A DNA stretch of 64,000 bases. Origin: Haemophilus_D parainfluenzae_AD (lineage in GTDB: Bacteria; Pseudomonadota; Gammaproteobacteria; Enterobacterales; Pasteurellaceae). The first letter of the stretch is position 1, and each line of letters opens with the position of its first letter. A program made the translations under genes and the position numbers. Where the stretch lies: NCBI RefSeq assembly GCF_001679325.1, contig NZ_LZMX01000030.1. One strand, given 5' to 3'. The notes under the pieces were generated by a model. The model did not search any database. It was not told the origin of the DNA and worked only from the letters and a program-made list of their open reading frames with translations. Positions 44,897 to 53,726 of the stretch are shown in pieces.

Positions 44897-44924
44897 AAAG
44901 GCAGGTATTCCTGCCTTTTTATTT
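44897..44924 (+). terminator. fumC terminator
   Basis: A 9-bp perfect stem (AAAGGCAGG / CCTGCCTTT) with a 4-base loop and a TTATTTG tail, 23 bases past the stop codon. Confidence 0.88.
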
Positions 44925-44946
44925 GTGTTTTTTTCGAGGGCTTTTT

Positions 44947-44955
44947 TGTTATAAT
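44947..44955 (+). promoter_or_regulatory. Extended -10 promoter before the chalcone-isomerase-like gene
   Basis: TGTTATAAT at 44947-44955 is an extended -10 (TGN-TATAAT). The start point would be near 44962, only about 12 bases before the first ATG, which has no ribosome binding site. No good -35 is seen. Confidence 0.5.
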
Positions 44956-44973
44956 CACGGCAATATTTTTGAC

Positions 44974-45588
44974 ATGAAAAAAACTATGAAACTGAAATTT
45001 ATTATTGCTGCCATTTCAGCCTTATTTTCCACCGCACTTTTTGCCCAATGGCAACCGGTCGGCAATGCTGAATACACGTGGGGGCCATTCCATGTGTACA
45101 CTGTCGGCTTGTATTCTGAAACGGGTTCATATGAAAAGAATGAACGTCCGTTAATGTTTTCGATTAAATATGAGAAACCAGTTGAAGGGAAAAATTTCGC
45201 CATTGCTTTAACTAAAGAAATGGAGTCACAAAATTTAAGTAAAGATGACACCACTGCATGGCTCAAAAAAATGCAGGAAATCTTCCCTGATTTTTCACCA
45301 AACGACATCTTAAATTTTGTTGCCTTAGCGGATAAAGGCTATTTTGTGTTAAATGACACCGTGTTAGATCACGAATTTGATCAAAAATTTACACAAGCAT
45401 TTATTGACGTGTGGCTTTCAGATAAAAGTAGTTTTATCAAATTACAACCGCAATTATTAGGTAAAGAAAAACCGGCTCACGATAGCAAAGAATTTCAACA
45501 TCAACCGGCTAGCGAGCCTTTTGATGAAGAAAATACGATGCCGGAATTACCACCGAATTACGATTTTAAACAAGACACAAAAGGATAA
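44974..45588 (+). CDS. Exported chalcone-isomerase-fold protein
   Basis: The 204 residues begin with a signal peptide (about 1-24, ending STALFAQ). The mature chain (EYTWGPFHVYTVGLYSETGSYE, RPLMFSIKYEKPVEGKNFAIALTKEME, FSPNDILNFVALADKGYFVLND) fits the bacterial chalcone-isomerase-like family, for which no enzymatic role is established. It should be periplasmic. The tail is polar and Pro/Glu-rich. The start could be 44974 or 44986; neither has a clear ribosome binding site, and an extended -10 lies very close upstream. An uptake sequence (45031) encodes part of the signal peptide. Confidence 0.75.
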   Translation: MKKTMKLKFIIAAISALFSTALFAQWQPVGNAEYTWGPFHVYTVGLYSETGSYEKNERPLMFSIKYEKPVEGKNFAIALTKEMESQNLSKDDTTAWLKKMQEIFPDFSPNDILNFVALADKGYFVLNDTVLDHEFDQKFTQAFIDVWLSDKSSFIKLQPQLLGKEKPAHDSKEFQHQPASEPFDEENTMPELPPNYDFKQDTKG

Positions 45589-45592
45589 AAAC

Positions 45593-45624
45593 AAGGGCGA
45601 ACATGATATGGTTCGCCCTTTTCT
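45593..45624. terminator. Bidirectional terminator before rimK
   Basis: A 10-bp stem (AAGGGCGAAC / GTTCGCCCTT) with an 8-base loop and a T-rich plus-strand tail, between convergent genes. Confidence 0.85.
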
Positions 45625-45625
45625 T

Positions 45626-46525
45626 TTATTGTTTTACTTGCTGTTCTAAAAACAGGACCATCTGCAATGCAATATCAATGCCACTGGTTTTCTCAATCAT
45701 TTCTAATCCCGGGCTAGCATTCACTTCAAGCACCAATAACCCTTCTTTTGAACGAATCAAATCAACACCGGCTACAGCAAGCCCTAATGCTTTAGTTGCT
45801 CGAATGGCGATAGCTTTTTCTTCTTCATTGAGTTTAACTTTTTCTGCCGTGCCACCACGGTGAAAATTCGCACGAAACTCGCCATCTTGCCCAATACGCT
45901 GCATTGTGGCTACGACTTTATCGCCGATCACAAAACAGCGAATATCAGTCCCTTTTGCCTCTTCTACAAAATCTTGTAACAAGACAGACACATTTGCATC
46001 TTTTAACGTTTCTAAAATACTGACCGCACTTTGTGGGCGTTCGGCTAAAATCACGCCAATGCCTTGTGAGCCTTTTAAGGTTTTAATAATCATTGGGGCG
46101 GTTGTTTGCTTAATGGCTTGTTTCGGCGCAACCTCACAACCGGATAAGACTGAATTCGGTACTGCAATGCCTTTCTCCAATAACATCTGCAAACTACGCC
46201 ATTTATCGCGAGCAGCTAAAAATGCCTGTTCTTGATTAAGGCAATAGACACCTTTTCCTTGGAAATGACGCAATACTGCACAGCCCATTTGGGTACTTGT
46301 CGTCCCAAAGCGTGGTAACACCGCATCGTAATCGGGCAATAAATAGAGCTCACTTTCTGCATTTTGTTGATAATACAAAGAAAAGTGCGGTTGATTTTTG
46401 TCGAGTTTTAAAATGCAACGATTAGGATCCAAAATATCCATTTGATGCCCGCAACTTTCCGCTGCTTCTTTTAAACGCTGGCAGCTATAAAGGCGAGGCT
46501 CACGGCAAAGCATCAATAATTTCAT
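45626..46525 (-). CDS. rimK: RimK-type ATP-grasp glutamate ligase
   Basis: RimK adds glutamates to the C-terminus of ribosomal protein S6 in E. coli. The 299 residues show the ATP-grasp fold: IIKTLKGSQGIGVILAE, FVEEAKGTDIRCFVIGDKVVATMQR, FHRGGTAEKVKL and VLEVNASPGLEMIEKTSG. Length and motifs match RimK. It is divergent from grxA, a pairing I recall from H. influenzae. Uptake sequences lie at 46023 and 46383. Confidence 0.92.
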   Translation of the reverse strand: MKLLMLCREPRLYSCQRLKEAAESCGHQMDILDPNRCILKLDKNQPHFSLYYQQNAESELYLLPDYDAVLPRFGTTSTQMGCAVLRHFQGKGVYCLNQEQAFLAARDKWRSLQMLLEKGIAVPNSVLSGCEVAPKQAIKQTTAPMIIKTLKGSQGIGVILAERPQSAVSILETLKDANVSVLLQDFVEEAKGTDIRCFVIGDKVVATMQRIGQDGEFRANFHRGGTAEKVKLNEEEKAIAIRATKALGLAVAGVDLIRSKEGLLVLEVNASPGLEMIEKTSGIDIALQMVLFLEQQVKQ

Positions 46526-46655
46526 TCAGTTATATCCTTAGGAAAAGAGGAGTTGATATATTACACCAATCACAATAATCCTGAAAAATGATTTCTGCTT
46601 TTGTGGAAATAGAGTAAAATCATTAGGAATTTTGTTTAAATAAAAGGAAAATTTT

Positions 46656-46919
46656 ATGTTCGTAGTTATTTTTGGTCGTCCAGGCTGCCCTTATTGTGTA
46701 CGTGCAAAAAACCTTGCTGAAAAATTAAAAGGTGAAGTAGCGGATTTCGATTATCGCTATGTAGATATTATCGCTGAAGGCATTTCTAAAGCAGATTTAT
46801 CAAAATCTGTCGGTAAAAAAGTGGAAACTGTGCCACAAATCTTTATCGATGAAAAACCAATCGGCGGTTGCACTGATTTCGAAGCATTAATGAAAGAACA
46901 ATTTAACGTTGTTGCTTAA
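46656..46919 (+). CDS. grxA: Glutaredoxin 1
   Basis: A dithiol glutaredoxin reducing ribonucleotide reductase and other proteins with glutathione. The 87 residues show IFGRPGCPYCVRAKNLAEKL (CPYC active site), TVPQIFIDEKPIGGCTDFEAL and the usual Grx1 length. AAGGA precedes the ATG. It ends in a paired uptake-sequence terminator shared with lacZ. Confidence 0.96.
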   Translation: MFVVIFGRPGCPYCVRAKNLAEKLKGEVADFDYRYVDIIAEGISKADLSKSVGKKVETVPQIFIDEKPIGGCTDFEALMKEQFNVVA

Positions 46920-46935
46920 TTATTGCTAAAAACAT

Positions 46936-46969
46936 AAAAGTGCGGTTAATTTCAACCGCACTTTTTTAT
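46936..46969. terminator. Bidirectional uptake-sequence terminator, grxA / lacZ
   Basis: AAAAGTGCGGTT (46936) and AACCGCACTTTT (46954) form a 12-bp stem with a 6-base loop and T-runs, between the convergent grxA and lacZ. Confidence 0.88.
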
Positions 46970-46975
46970 TTCATC

Positions 46976-49900
46976 TTATTCAATTTGCAACGAGATCGCC
47001 CAATCCCATTCTGTTTCATTCAAACGATATTGTGGTTTTAACGCAGGCCCACAAGAATTGGAGCCAACCCCACTCATTTTGTAATCCACACACAAGATCG
47101 TACTGCCACTTTTCTCCAAATCATATTGGTGCTTTTTACTGCCCAATTCTTCTTGAGAATAAGGGGAAACATTCATGCTAAAAGGCGTATGACTTTGCAC
47201 GGTAAAACAATCAGCCGAATTCACCACCTTCACCTCACGACAACCATAGTGACTGCCATTTTCTTGTGGTTTTAAATAAGGCACATGATTACTTTCTGGC
47301 GTTGTCTTATAACGACCGAAAGCCGTGGCGTGATGTTTATCTAGATAACTTTCCGTTGGGCCATAGCCCACATACTCCACTTGATTAAATCCTTGATTAA
47401 GGAAGAAACGCAAGCCAAAGCGTGGTAAGAACGGCAAGTGCGGTTGTTTTTCAGCATGAATATTAATCTGAAGCAACCCATTTTGTTCAATACGATACAC
47501 CACATTCAATGTCAAAATTCGCGCTTTTGATACGGCAACCAGTCCCAATTTAAAGCTAATTTCAACCGCACTTTTCTGCTCGGTTAAACCGTAATCATAG
47601 ACTAGACTCGTCGCACGATCGTAACCTGCAGCAAGCCAATGTGCTTTCATTAAACTATCATTATCTAAAGGCGCTCGCCAAATATTGAAATCAGTAGGTT
47701 GATTCAACCAAGGCTCGCCATCTTTACGAATTTGGTGAATGGTGCCTTTATATTGATCAAACTGGTATTCAATATCTACCGCTTTAACTGAAATTAAATT
47801 AGTATGTTTTGAAACAGAAATCGGTTGGAGATTTGATTTAGGCTCATTAGCGAATAAATGTGGTTGCTCCGACAAAATAATCTGATCAAATCCTAAACAA
47901 TGCCCTTGAGGAATTAAACCCTTTTCTGTTTTTTGATAATAGGTCAATGTTAAAATTTGTAACGCACCGTTACTTGCTGGCAATGATAAAGGCAAAAGTG
48001 CGGTTGATTTTGGCGCAATGTTTAAATCATCAATTTTACCTTCTTGTACGACCAAAAAATCTTCTGTTATTTGATAATGAATCGAAATAGCCTCTGCCGC
48101 ATCCGTAAAATCCAAATAATTTTTGAGTTCAATGTGACCATTTTTTAAGGTAGCACGCAGTGGACGATACACATTTTTATATTCCAACAAATTGCTTTGG
48201 GTTTGACGGTCAGCCGTGACTAATCCATCAGCACAAAAATTACCGTCATTCGGCGTGTCATTAAAATCCCCGCCATAGCCCATTCTGTTTGAATTTGGTA
48301 AATAAGGGGAATGATTGCACCACTCCCACACAAAGCCACCACAAGCGCCTGCATGTCGTTCCATCGCTTGGAAATAATCTTCTGTGTCTCCGCAAGAATT
48401 CCCCATCGCATGCAAATATTCACAGAAAAGATACGGCTTTTGATTTTGAGTATCGGCAAAATAAGCATCCAATTCTTCCGTGCTGGTGTACATCTCACTA
48501 TGAAAATCTAAATTGGATGTGTCATTTTGATGGGCTGAATGTTGAAAGATCGCATTTTCATAATGCACTAAGCGACTTGGATCGCGCTGTTTCACCCAAG
48601 CGGCGGCTTGCTCAAAGTTCTCACCGTAGCCACTTTCATTCCCTAATGACCAAATCACGACAGAAGGACGATTTTTATCTCGCTCAACATTGGCATAAGT
48701 GCGGTCTAAAATGGCTTGATTAAATTCAGGGCTTCGAGCCATATAGCAATAATTGTCGATTGTTTTTTGACGAATTGCGTCATGATCAATCTCTGTTTTT
48801 ACCCCTAACAAAATGCTTGTTTCTGGCGACTCTACATAAACTGCATTCGTGCCGTGCGATTCAATATCACTTTCCGCAATCACATAAAAACCATATTCAT
48901 CACATAATTCAGTAAACCAAGGTGCATTAGGATAGTGCGCTGTTCGAATGGCATTAAAATTATGCTGTTTCATTAAGCGTAAATCTTGCAACGCTTGTTC
49001 TCGACTAATGACATAACCCGTTTTCGGATCACTATCGTGACGATTAACGCCTTTAAGCTTAATCGCTTGCCCATTAAATAACATGACACCATTCTTTACT
49101 TCGATATGACGCAAGCCAACCTTTTGGCAAATCACTTCTGAGCCATATTGCAAAATCAACGTGTATAAGCGAGGGTTCTCTGCATGCCATAATTGTGCAT
49201 TTTCAATTTCAGCATGAAATGCATGCCCTTTTTGTTCAATTATCAATTCGCCTTGAGGATCAAATAATTGCCAAGAGATAGGTTGTTCACTTCCAACAAA
49301 CTGACAGGCCACATGTAATTGAGCCTTGGTAAGTTCTTGATTAAATTGTGTTTGAATGAAAAAATCTTGTAAGTAATTTTTTTCTCGCGCTAACAGATAA
49401 ACATCTCGGAAAATACCAGACATTCGGAATTTGTCTTGGTCTTCCAAATAACTGCCATCACACCATTTCAACACTAAAACATGTAAGTGGTTTTCCCCTT
49501 GTTGTAAAAAGTCAGTGATATCAAATTCGCTAGTGCAATGACTAATTTGGCTATAGCCCACAAATTGGTGATTCACATAGACAAATAAACAACTGTCTAC
49601 CCCTTCAAAATTTAAGAGATAGCGTTTTCCTGCATTGATTTCGACATTTAAAACGCGATGATACAAACCACAAGGGTTTTCAATGGGTACATAAGGTGGA
49701 TCAAAAGGGAAAGGATAATTTACATTTGTATATTGATGATTATCGTAACCATGATTTTGCCAATTGGATGGAAGAAGGATTTTATCCGTAAAGGAAAAAT
49801 GAAGGAAATCTTGAGGCAAGTGAGTATAGCTTTCAAAATAAGCAAAATCCCATTCCCCATTTAGTAAGGTAAAGTAAGGGGAAAATTCTCGTGTCTTTTT

Positions 49901-50002
49901 GACCGCACTTTCTGTTGAAGAAAAAGGAATAAAATAAGCATGATGTGGTGTGGTATTCACATGTAAGGTTTGCGGATCTTCAAAATAGCGAGGCAACAAC
50001 AT
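46976..50002 (-). CDS. lacZ: Beta-galactosidase (GH2)
   Basis: Hydrolyses lactose and other beta-galactosides in the cytoplasm. The 1008 residues match LacZ (1024 in E. coli) over the whole length. The acid/base is E456 in IWSLGNESGYG and the nucleophile E528 in FCEYLHAMGNS; the C-terminal domain ends in DWAISLQ. I start at the ATG at 50002 with GGGAG five bases upstream; a TTG at 50014 is weaker. No permease or LacI-type repressor is adjacent. A CRP site and -10 lie upstream. Five uptake sequences (47437, 47565, 47996, 48697, 49902) show long residence in Haemophilus-like genomes. H. influenzae lacks this gene as far as I recall. Confidence 0.95.
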   Translation of the reverse strand: MLLPRYFEDPQTLHVNTTPHHAYFIPFSSTESAVKKTREFSPYFTLLNGEWDFAYFESYTHLPQDFLHFSFTDKILLPSNWQNHGYDNHQYTNVNYPFPFDPPYVPIENPCGLYHRVLNVEINAGKRYLLNFEGVDSCLFVYVNHQFVGYSQISHCTSEFDITDFLQQGENHLHVLVLKWCDGSYLEDQDKFRMSGIFRDVYLLAREKNYLQDFFIQTQFNQELTKAQLHVACQFVGSEQPISWQLFDPQGELIIEQKGHAFHAEIENAQLWHAENPRLYTLILQYGSEVICQKVGLRHIEVKNGVMLFNGQAIKLKGVNRHDSDPKTGYVISREQALQDLRLMKQHNFNAIRTAHYPNAPWFTELCDEYGFYVIAESDIESHGTNAVYVESPETSILLGVKTEIDHDAIRQKTIDNYCYMARSPEFNQAILDRTYANVERDKNRPSVVIWSLGNESGYGENFEQAAAWVKQRDPSRLVHYENAIFQHSAHQNDTSNLDFHSEMYTSTEELDAYFADTQNQKPYLFCEYLHAMGNSCGDTEDYFQAMERHAGACGGFVWEWCNHSPYLPNSNRMGYGGDFNDTPNDGNFCADGLVTADRQTQSNLLEYKNVYRPLRATLKNGHIELKNYLDFTDAAEAISIHYQITEDFLVVQEGKIDDLNIAPKSTALLPLSLPASNGALQILTLTYYQKTEKGLIPQGHCLGFDQIILSEQPHLFANEPKSNLQPISVSKHTNLISVKAVDIEYQFDQYKGTIHQIRKDGEPWLNQPTDFNIWRAPLDNDSLMKAHWLAAGYDRATSLVYDYGLTEQKSAVEISFKLGLVAVSKARILTLNVVYRIEQNGLLQINIHAEKQPHLPFLPRFGLRFFLNQGFNQVEYVGYGPTESYLDKHHATAFGRYKTTPESNHVPYLKPQENGSHYGCREVKVVNSADCFTVQSHTPFSMNVSPYSQEELGSKKHQYDLEKSGSTILCVDYKMSGVGSNSCGPALKPQYRLNETEWDWAISLQIE

Positions 50003-50030
50003 AAAAACTCCCAATGCAATTTAGACACAT

Positions 50031-50055
50031 AAAAAAGGGCGCCTGAATGACGCCC
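50031..50055 (-). terminator. manA terminator overlapping the lacZ start region
   Basis: On the minus strand GGGCG (50055-50051) pairs with CGCCC (50041-50037) around a 9-base loop, followed by T6. It lies after manA and before lacZ. The predicted lacZ start point falls inside it, so only transcripts coming through from manA would contain the whole stem. Confidence 0.6.
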
Positions 50056-50061
50056 ACTATA
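50056..50061 (-). promoter_or_regulatory. Probable lacZ -10
   Basis: TATAGT on the minus strand, five of six matches to TATAAT. The -35 is poor, as usual for CRP-dependent promoters. A start near 50047-50049 would place the CRP site centre about 60 bases upstream, as in the E. coli lac promoter. Confidence 0.5.
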
Positions 50062-50100
50062 CCTAAAATCGTCGATTAATCTAGCGATAAGTTCACAAAT

Positions 50101-50116
50101 CGTGATACTTATCACA
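50101..50116. promoter_or_regulatory. CRP site of lacZ
   Basis: CGTGATACTTATCACA matches TGTGA-N6-TCACA with one mismatch and has A/T flanks. It lies between the manA stop codon and lacZ, about 99 bases upstream of the lacZ ATG. Confidence 0.75.
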
Positions 50117-50123
50117 TTAATTT

Positions 50124-51323
50124 TTATGGCAATTTTGCCAAGAAGGCATAACCTCCTTTTTCACTCATTATTTCAACGTTAGAATCCGCTGTAATGAATG
50201 CTGACTCACCTTGTTTCAAGGTAAGTGCGGTTGATTTTTCTTGTATTTTTAGCTCACCTTGCATCACCAACAAAATACCCGCACTTTGAAGATTCACTTT
50301 AGTATGCATTTCGGGTTCGACACGAATTTGAGCTAAAGCAAAATCGTTTACTGGCGTTTTATAAGTAAATTCTGACTGATTTTGAGGCGTGACTGAGATA
50401 ATTTTGGGTGTTACTTCGCGACAATCCACAATTTTTAATAATTCGACAATATCGACATATTTTGGTGTTAAGCCACCACGAATCACATTATCAGAACATG
50501 CCATTAGCTCCACATTTTGTCCGCGAAGATAAGCATGAGGAATGCCTGCATCCTGGAAAATACCTTCCCCTTCTTTCAAATGTACGATATTAAAGAGATA
50601 AAAACACACCAAGCCAGCATCTAATTTTTCAGGCGAAATTGCCATGGCTTCCATGGTATAAAGCACCCAATAATCGGGGTTGTCTAGTGCCAACTCGCCA
50701 TTTTTATAAGGCTGTTGGTTGGCTTCAATAATGGGTACTAGCCAATTTGCGAGCATTGATTGATCCGCCAACATCACATCTGCATAGAATTCAGCTAGGT
50801 TTTGTGTGCCAAGTTTTTCAGCCAAAGGTTGCAAAGAGGGTCGTGCATTTAATGTGGCAAGGATTTGAGCTTTTGTTTTAAAACCATGTAAAAGCCAGAA
50901 ATCAGATAAGGCAATCATCATTTCTGGTTTATGATTTCTATCTTTATAAGTCCGCGTACTATCTGTTAATGCCACGCCTTTTGCATTCTCAGCCTCAAAG
51001 CCCTTTTCAGCTTGAGCTTTAGTCGGATGTAATTGAATCGACAACGGTTTTTCAACATCTAAAATCTTTAACAAATAAGGCAGTTCATCACCAAATTTCT
51101 GACGGCTTGCCTGTCCAAGTGCGGTCGGATTTTGCAATAAAAATTCAATAAGGGATTGCTTACCTGTTACATCCTCAATTTCAGAAGGTGCTGATGGATG
51201 AGCTCCTAACCACCACTCTGCACAAGGTTGATCTTTCGCTGAATGTAATCCGATCAATGATGCAATATAGTTTTTTCCGCCCCATGCATAATGCTGTACT
51301 TGGCCAGTTAATCGATAAATCAT
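50124..51323 (-). CDS. manA: Mannose-6-phosphate isomerase (type I)
   Basis: Interconverts mannose-6-phosphate and fructose-6-phosphate. The 399 residues show the zinc-site motifs LSIQLHPTKAQAEKGF, HKPEMMIAL and the signature FQDAGIPHAYLRGQNVELMACSDNVIRGGLTPK. It is separated from crr by a strong terminator, so it has its own promoter in the 70-base gap. Its placement next to PTS genes suits uptake of mannose as mannose-6-phosphate. Uptake sequences lie at 50223 and 51117. Confidence 0.96.
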   Translation of the reverse strand: MIYRLTGQVQHYAWGGKNYIASLIGLHSAKDQPCAEWWLGAHPSAPSEIEDVTGKQSLIEFLLQNPTALGQASRQKFGDELPYLLKILDVEKPLSIQLHPTKAQAEKGFEAENAKGVALTDSTRTYKDRNHKPEMMIALSDFWLLHGFKTKAQILATLNARPSLQPLAEKLGTQNLAEFYADVMLADQSMLANWLVPIIEANQQPYKNGELALDNPDYWVLYTMEAMAISPEKLDAGLVCFYLFNIVHLKEGEGIFQDAGIPHAYLRGQNVELMACSDNVIRGGLTPKYVDIVELLKIVDCREVTPKIISVTPQNQSEFTYKTPVNDFALAQIRVEPEMHTKVNLQSAGILLVMQGELKIQEKSTALTLKQGESAFITADSNVEIMSEKGGYAFLAKLP

Positions 51324-51352
51324 CTTTACCTGCTTTAAAAAAGAATAAGGAT

Positions 51353-51379
51353 AAAAAAATCCGCTTATTTAAAGCGGAT
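51353..51379 (-). terminator. pts operon (crr) terminator
   Basis: An 8-bp stem (ATCCGCTT / AAGCGGAT) with a 5-base loop, followed on the minus strand by a T-run, 18 bases past the crr stop codon. Confidence 0.88.
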
Positions 51380-51396
51380 CTTTTAGTCTATAAATC

Positions 51397-51897
51397 TTAT
51401 TTTGTTAAACTTAAAACAACAGATTCCCCAGCAATCACTTCACCAGATTTTTTCTCGATAGATGAAATTTCATCCATATTAGAGATAACCACTGGTGTTA
51501 AAACTGATTTTGCTTTTGATTCTAATGTTGCTAAATCAAATTCGATTACTGTGTCGCCGCGTTTTACGTTTTGACCTTCTTGTGCGATGCGAGTGAATCC
51601 TTCACCTTTTAATTCAACGGTATCAATACCGAAGTGAACGAATAATTCAACACCCTCTTTTGATTCCATTGAAAAAGCGTGATTGGTTTCAAAAATTTTA
51701 CCAATTACACCATCAACAGGCGCCACGATTTTGTTACCTGTTGGACGAATTGCGATACCATCACCCACGATTTTTTCAGAGAAAACAACATCTGGTACAT
51801 CTTCGATATTCACAATCTCACCAGAAAGTGGTGCATAAATTTCGACTTCCACTGTTTTGTTTTCTTTTGAACCAAATAATTTGTCAAATAAGCCCAT
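51397..51897 (-). CDS. crr: PTS glucose-type enzyme IIA (EIIA-Glc)
   Basis: Carries phosphate from HPr to sugar-specific IIBC proteins. In its phosphorylated form it activates adenylate cyclase, so it feeds the CRP network seen elsewhere in this window. The 166 residues show the two histidines in the active-site regions (FETNHAFSMES and LFVHFGIDTVELKGEGF). Length matches E. coli (169). It is the last gene of ptsH-ptsI-crr. Confidence 0.97.
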   Translation of the reverse strand: MGLFDKLFGSKENKTVEVEIYAPLSGEIVNIEDVPDVVFSEKIVGDGIAIRPTGNKIVAPVDGVIGKIFETNHAFSMESKEGVELFVHFGIDTVELKGEGFTRIAQEGQNVKRGDTVIEFDLATLESKAKSVLTPVVISNMDEISSIEKKSGEVIAGESVVLSLTK

Positions 51898-51956
51898 TTT
51901 AATCTCCTATCTATTAAAGATGGCTAGTATTTTAACGTAAAACTCTGTTTTTGTAT

Positions 51957-53684
51957 CTAGTTTAACGATTTTTCTGCTAAAAAAGCTTGAATTAATTGCT
52001 CAATTTCAGCAGCGGTTGGTTTTTGTAATGCTTCATCAGCTAAGGCTTTCACCTCTTGATAATTCACATGACGAATTAATTTTTTAATACGTGGCACAGA
52101 AATTGCACTCATACTAAATTCATCTAAGCCCATACCGAGTAACAATAAGGTCGCACGTTCATCACCGGCTAACTCACCACACATACCAGTCCATTTACCT
52201 TCTGCATGAGAGGCATCAATCACTTGTTTGATCAAGCCAAGTACTGAAGGTGACATTGGGTTATATAAATGAGAAATTAATTCATTACCACGGTCAACAG
52301 CTAAGGTATATTGCGTTAAGTCGTTTGTACCAATACTGAAGAAATCCACTTCTTTCGCTAAGAATTTCGCATTCACTGCTGCAGATGGCGTTTCAACCAT
52401 GACACCCACTTGGATGTTTTCATCAAAAGCTTTACCTTCTGCACGTAATTCTGCTTTTAAGGTTTCCAATACAGATTTTAATTCGCGAATTTCTTCTACC
52501 GAAATAATCATTGGGAACATCACTGCAAGTTTACCAAATGCAGAAGCACGTAATACCGCTCTTAATTGCGCATGTAAAATTTCACGACGATCAAGGGCAA
52601 TACGCACTGCACGCCATCCTAAGAATGGGTTCATTTCTTTTGGTAAATTTAAATATGGAAGCTCTTTGTCACCACCGATATCCATGGTACGTAATACCAC
52701 TAGACGACCGTCCATTGCTTCAACCACTTCTTTATAAGCAATGAATTGCTCTTCTTCGCTCGGTAATTGATCACGATCCATAAAGAGGAATTCTGTACGG
52801 TATAAACCTACCCCTTCTGCACCATTACGATGAGCTCCTTCGCAATCGCGAATCGTACCAATATTGGCTACCACGTCGACTTTATGACCATCAAGGGTCA
52901 CCGCTGGTAAATCTTTTAATTTTGCTAACTCTGCTTTTTCTTCAGCGAGCTTTGCTTCTAAGGTTTTTAATTCATCAATTTCAGCTTGAGTCGGGTTCAC
53001 GTAAACACGGTTGTTTACCGCATCTAAAATAAGATAATCACCTGTATTCACGCGTGCTGTAACATCATTTGTCCCAACAATGGCCGGCAATTCAAGTGAA
53101 CGAGCCATAATTGAGGTGTGCGATGTTCTACCACCAATATCCGTGATAAAACCTAATACTTTTTCTAAGTTTAATTGAGCCGTTTCTGATGGAGTTAAAT
53201 CGTAAGCCACAAGGATGGATTCTTCGGTAATATCACCAAGATCCACAATATGCATGCCTAAAATATTTTTGATTAAACGATTACCGATATCGCGAATATC
53301 ACCTGCACGTTCTTTTAAGTATTCATCATCAATTTCTGACAACATTTCAACTTGTTGATCGATGATTTTACTTGCTGCCACACTTGCATTCACTTTATGT
53401 GAACGGAGATAATCAATAATTTCTTCTTCTAATTCTTCATCTTCAAGGATCATTAAATGTCCTTCAAAGATAGCTGCTTTTTCTTCACCTAAGGATTTTA
53501 ATGCACGTTGATGAATAGAATTAAGCTGCTCAACAGCGGCCTCACGACCAGCATAAAAACGGGCAACTTCTGCCTCAACTTGATCTTCTGAAATTTTTTG
53601 CGTATCAAGAACAATTTTTTCTTCTTTTAATACTAAGGCTTTACCAAAAACGATACCTGGTGACGCTGGAATACCTGTAATCAT
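51957..53684 (-). CDS. ptsI: PTS enzyme I
   Basis: Autophosphorylates from phosphoenolpyruvate and passes phosphate to HPr. The 575 residues show the active-site loop GGRTSHTSIMARS, the PEP-binding domain (YRTEFLFMDRD, VMVETPSAAVNAKFLAKEVDFFSIGTNDLTQYTLAVDR) and the catalytic MCGELAGDE. It is the middle gene of ptsH-ptsI-crr, 78 bases after ptsH with a strong hairpin between. It contains no uptake sequence. Confidence 0.98.
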   Translation of the reverse strand: MITGIPASPGIVFGKALVLKEEKIVLDTQKISEDQVEAEVARFYAGREAAVEQLNSIHQRALKSLGEEKAAIFEGHLMILEDEELEEEIIDYLRSHKVNASVAASKIIDQQVEMLSEIDDEYLKERAGDIRDIGNRLIKNILGMHIVDLGDITEESILVAYDLTPSETAQLNLEKVLGFITDIGGRTSHTSIMARSLELPAIVGTNDVTARVNTGDYLILDAVNNRVYVNPTQAEIDELKTLEAKLAEEKAELAKLKDLPAVTLDGHKVDVVANIGTIRDCEGAHRNGAEGVGLYRTEFLFMDRDQLPSEEEQFIAYKEVVEAMDGRLVVLRTMDIGGDKELPYLNLPKEMNPFLGWRAVRIALDRREILHAQLRAVLRASAFGKLAVMFPMIISVEEIRELKSVLETLKAELRAEGKAFDENIQVGVMVETPSAAVNAKFLAKEVDFFSIGTNDLTQYTLAVDRGNELISHLYNPMSPSVLGLIKQVIDASHAEGKWTGMCGELAGDERATLLLLGMGLDEFSMSAISVPRIKKLIRHVNYQEVKALADEALQKPTAAEIEQLIQAFLAEKSLN

Positions 53685-53726
53685 ACTTTTACCTTCCGAG
53701 ACAATTATTAAAGGTTAGATAAACAA

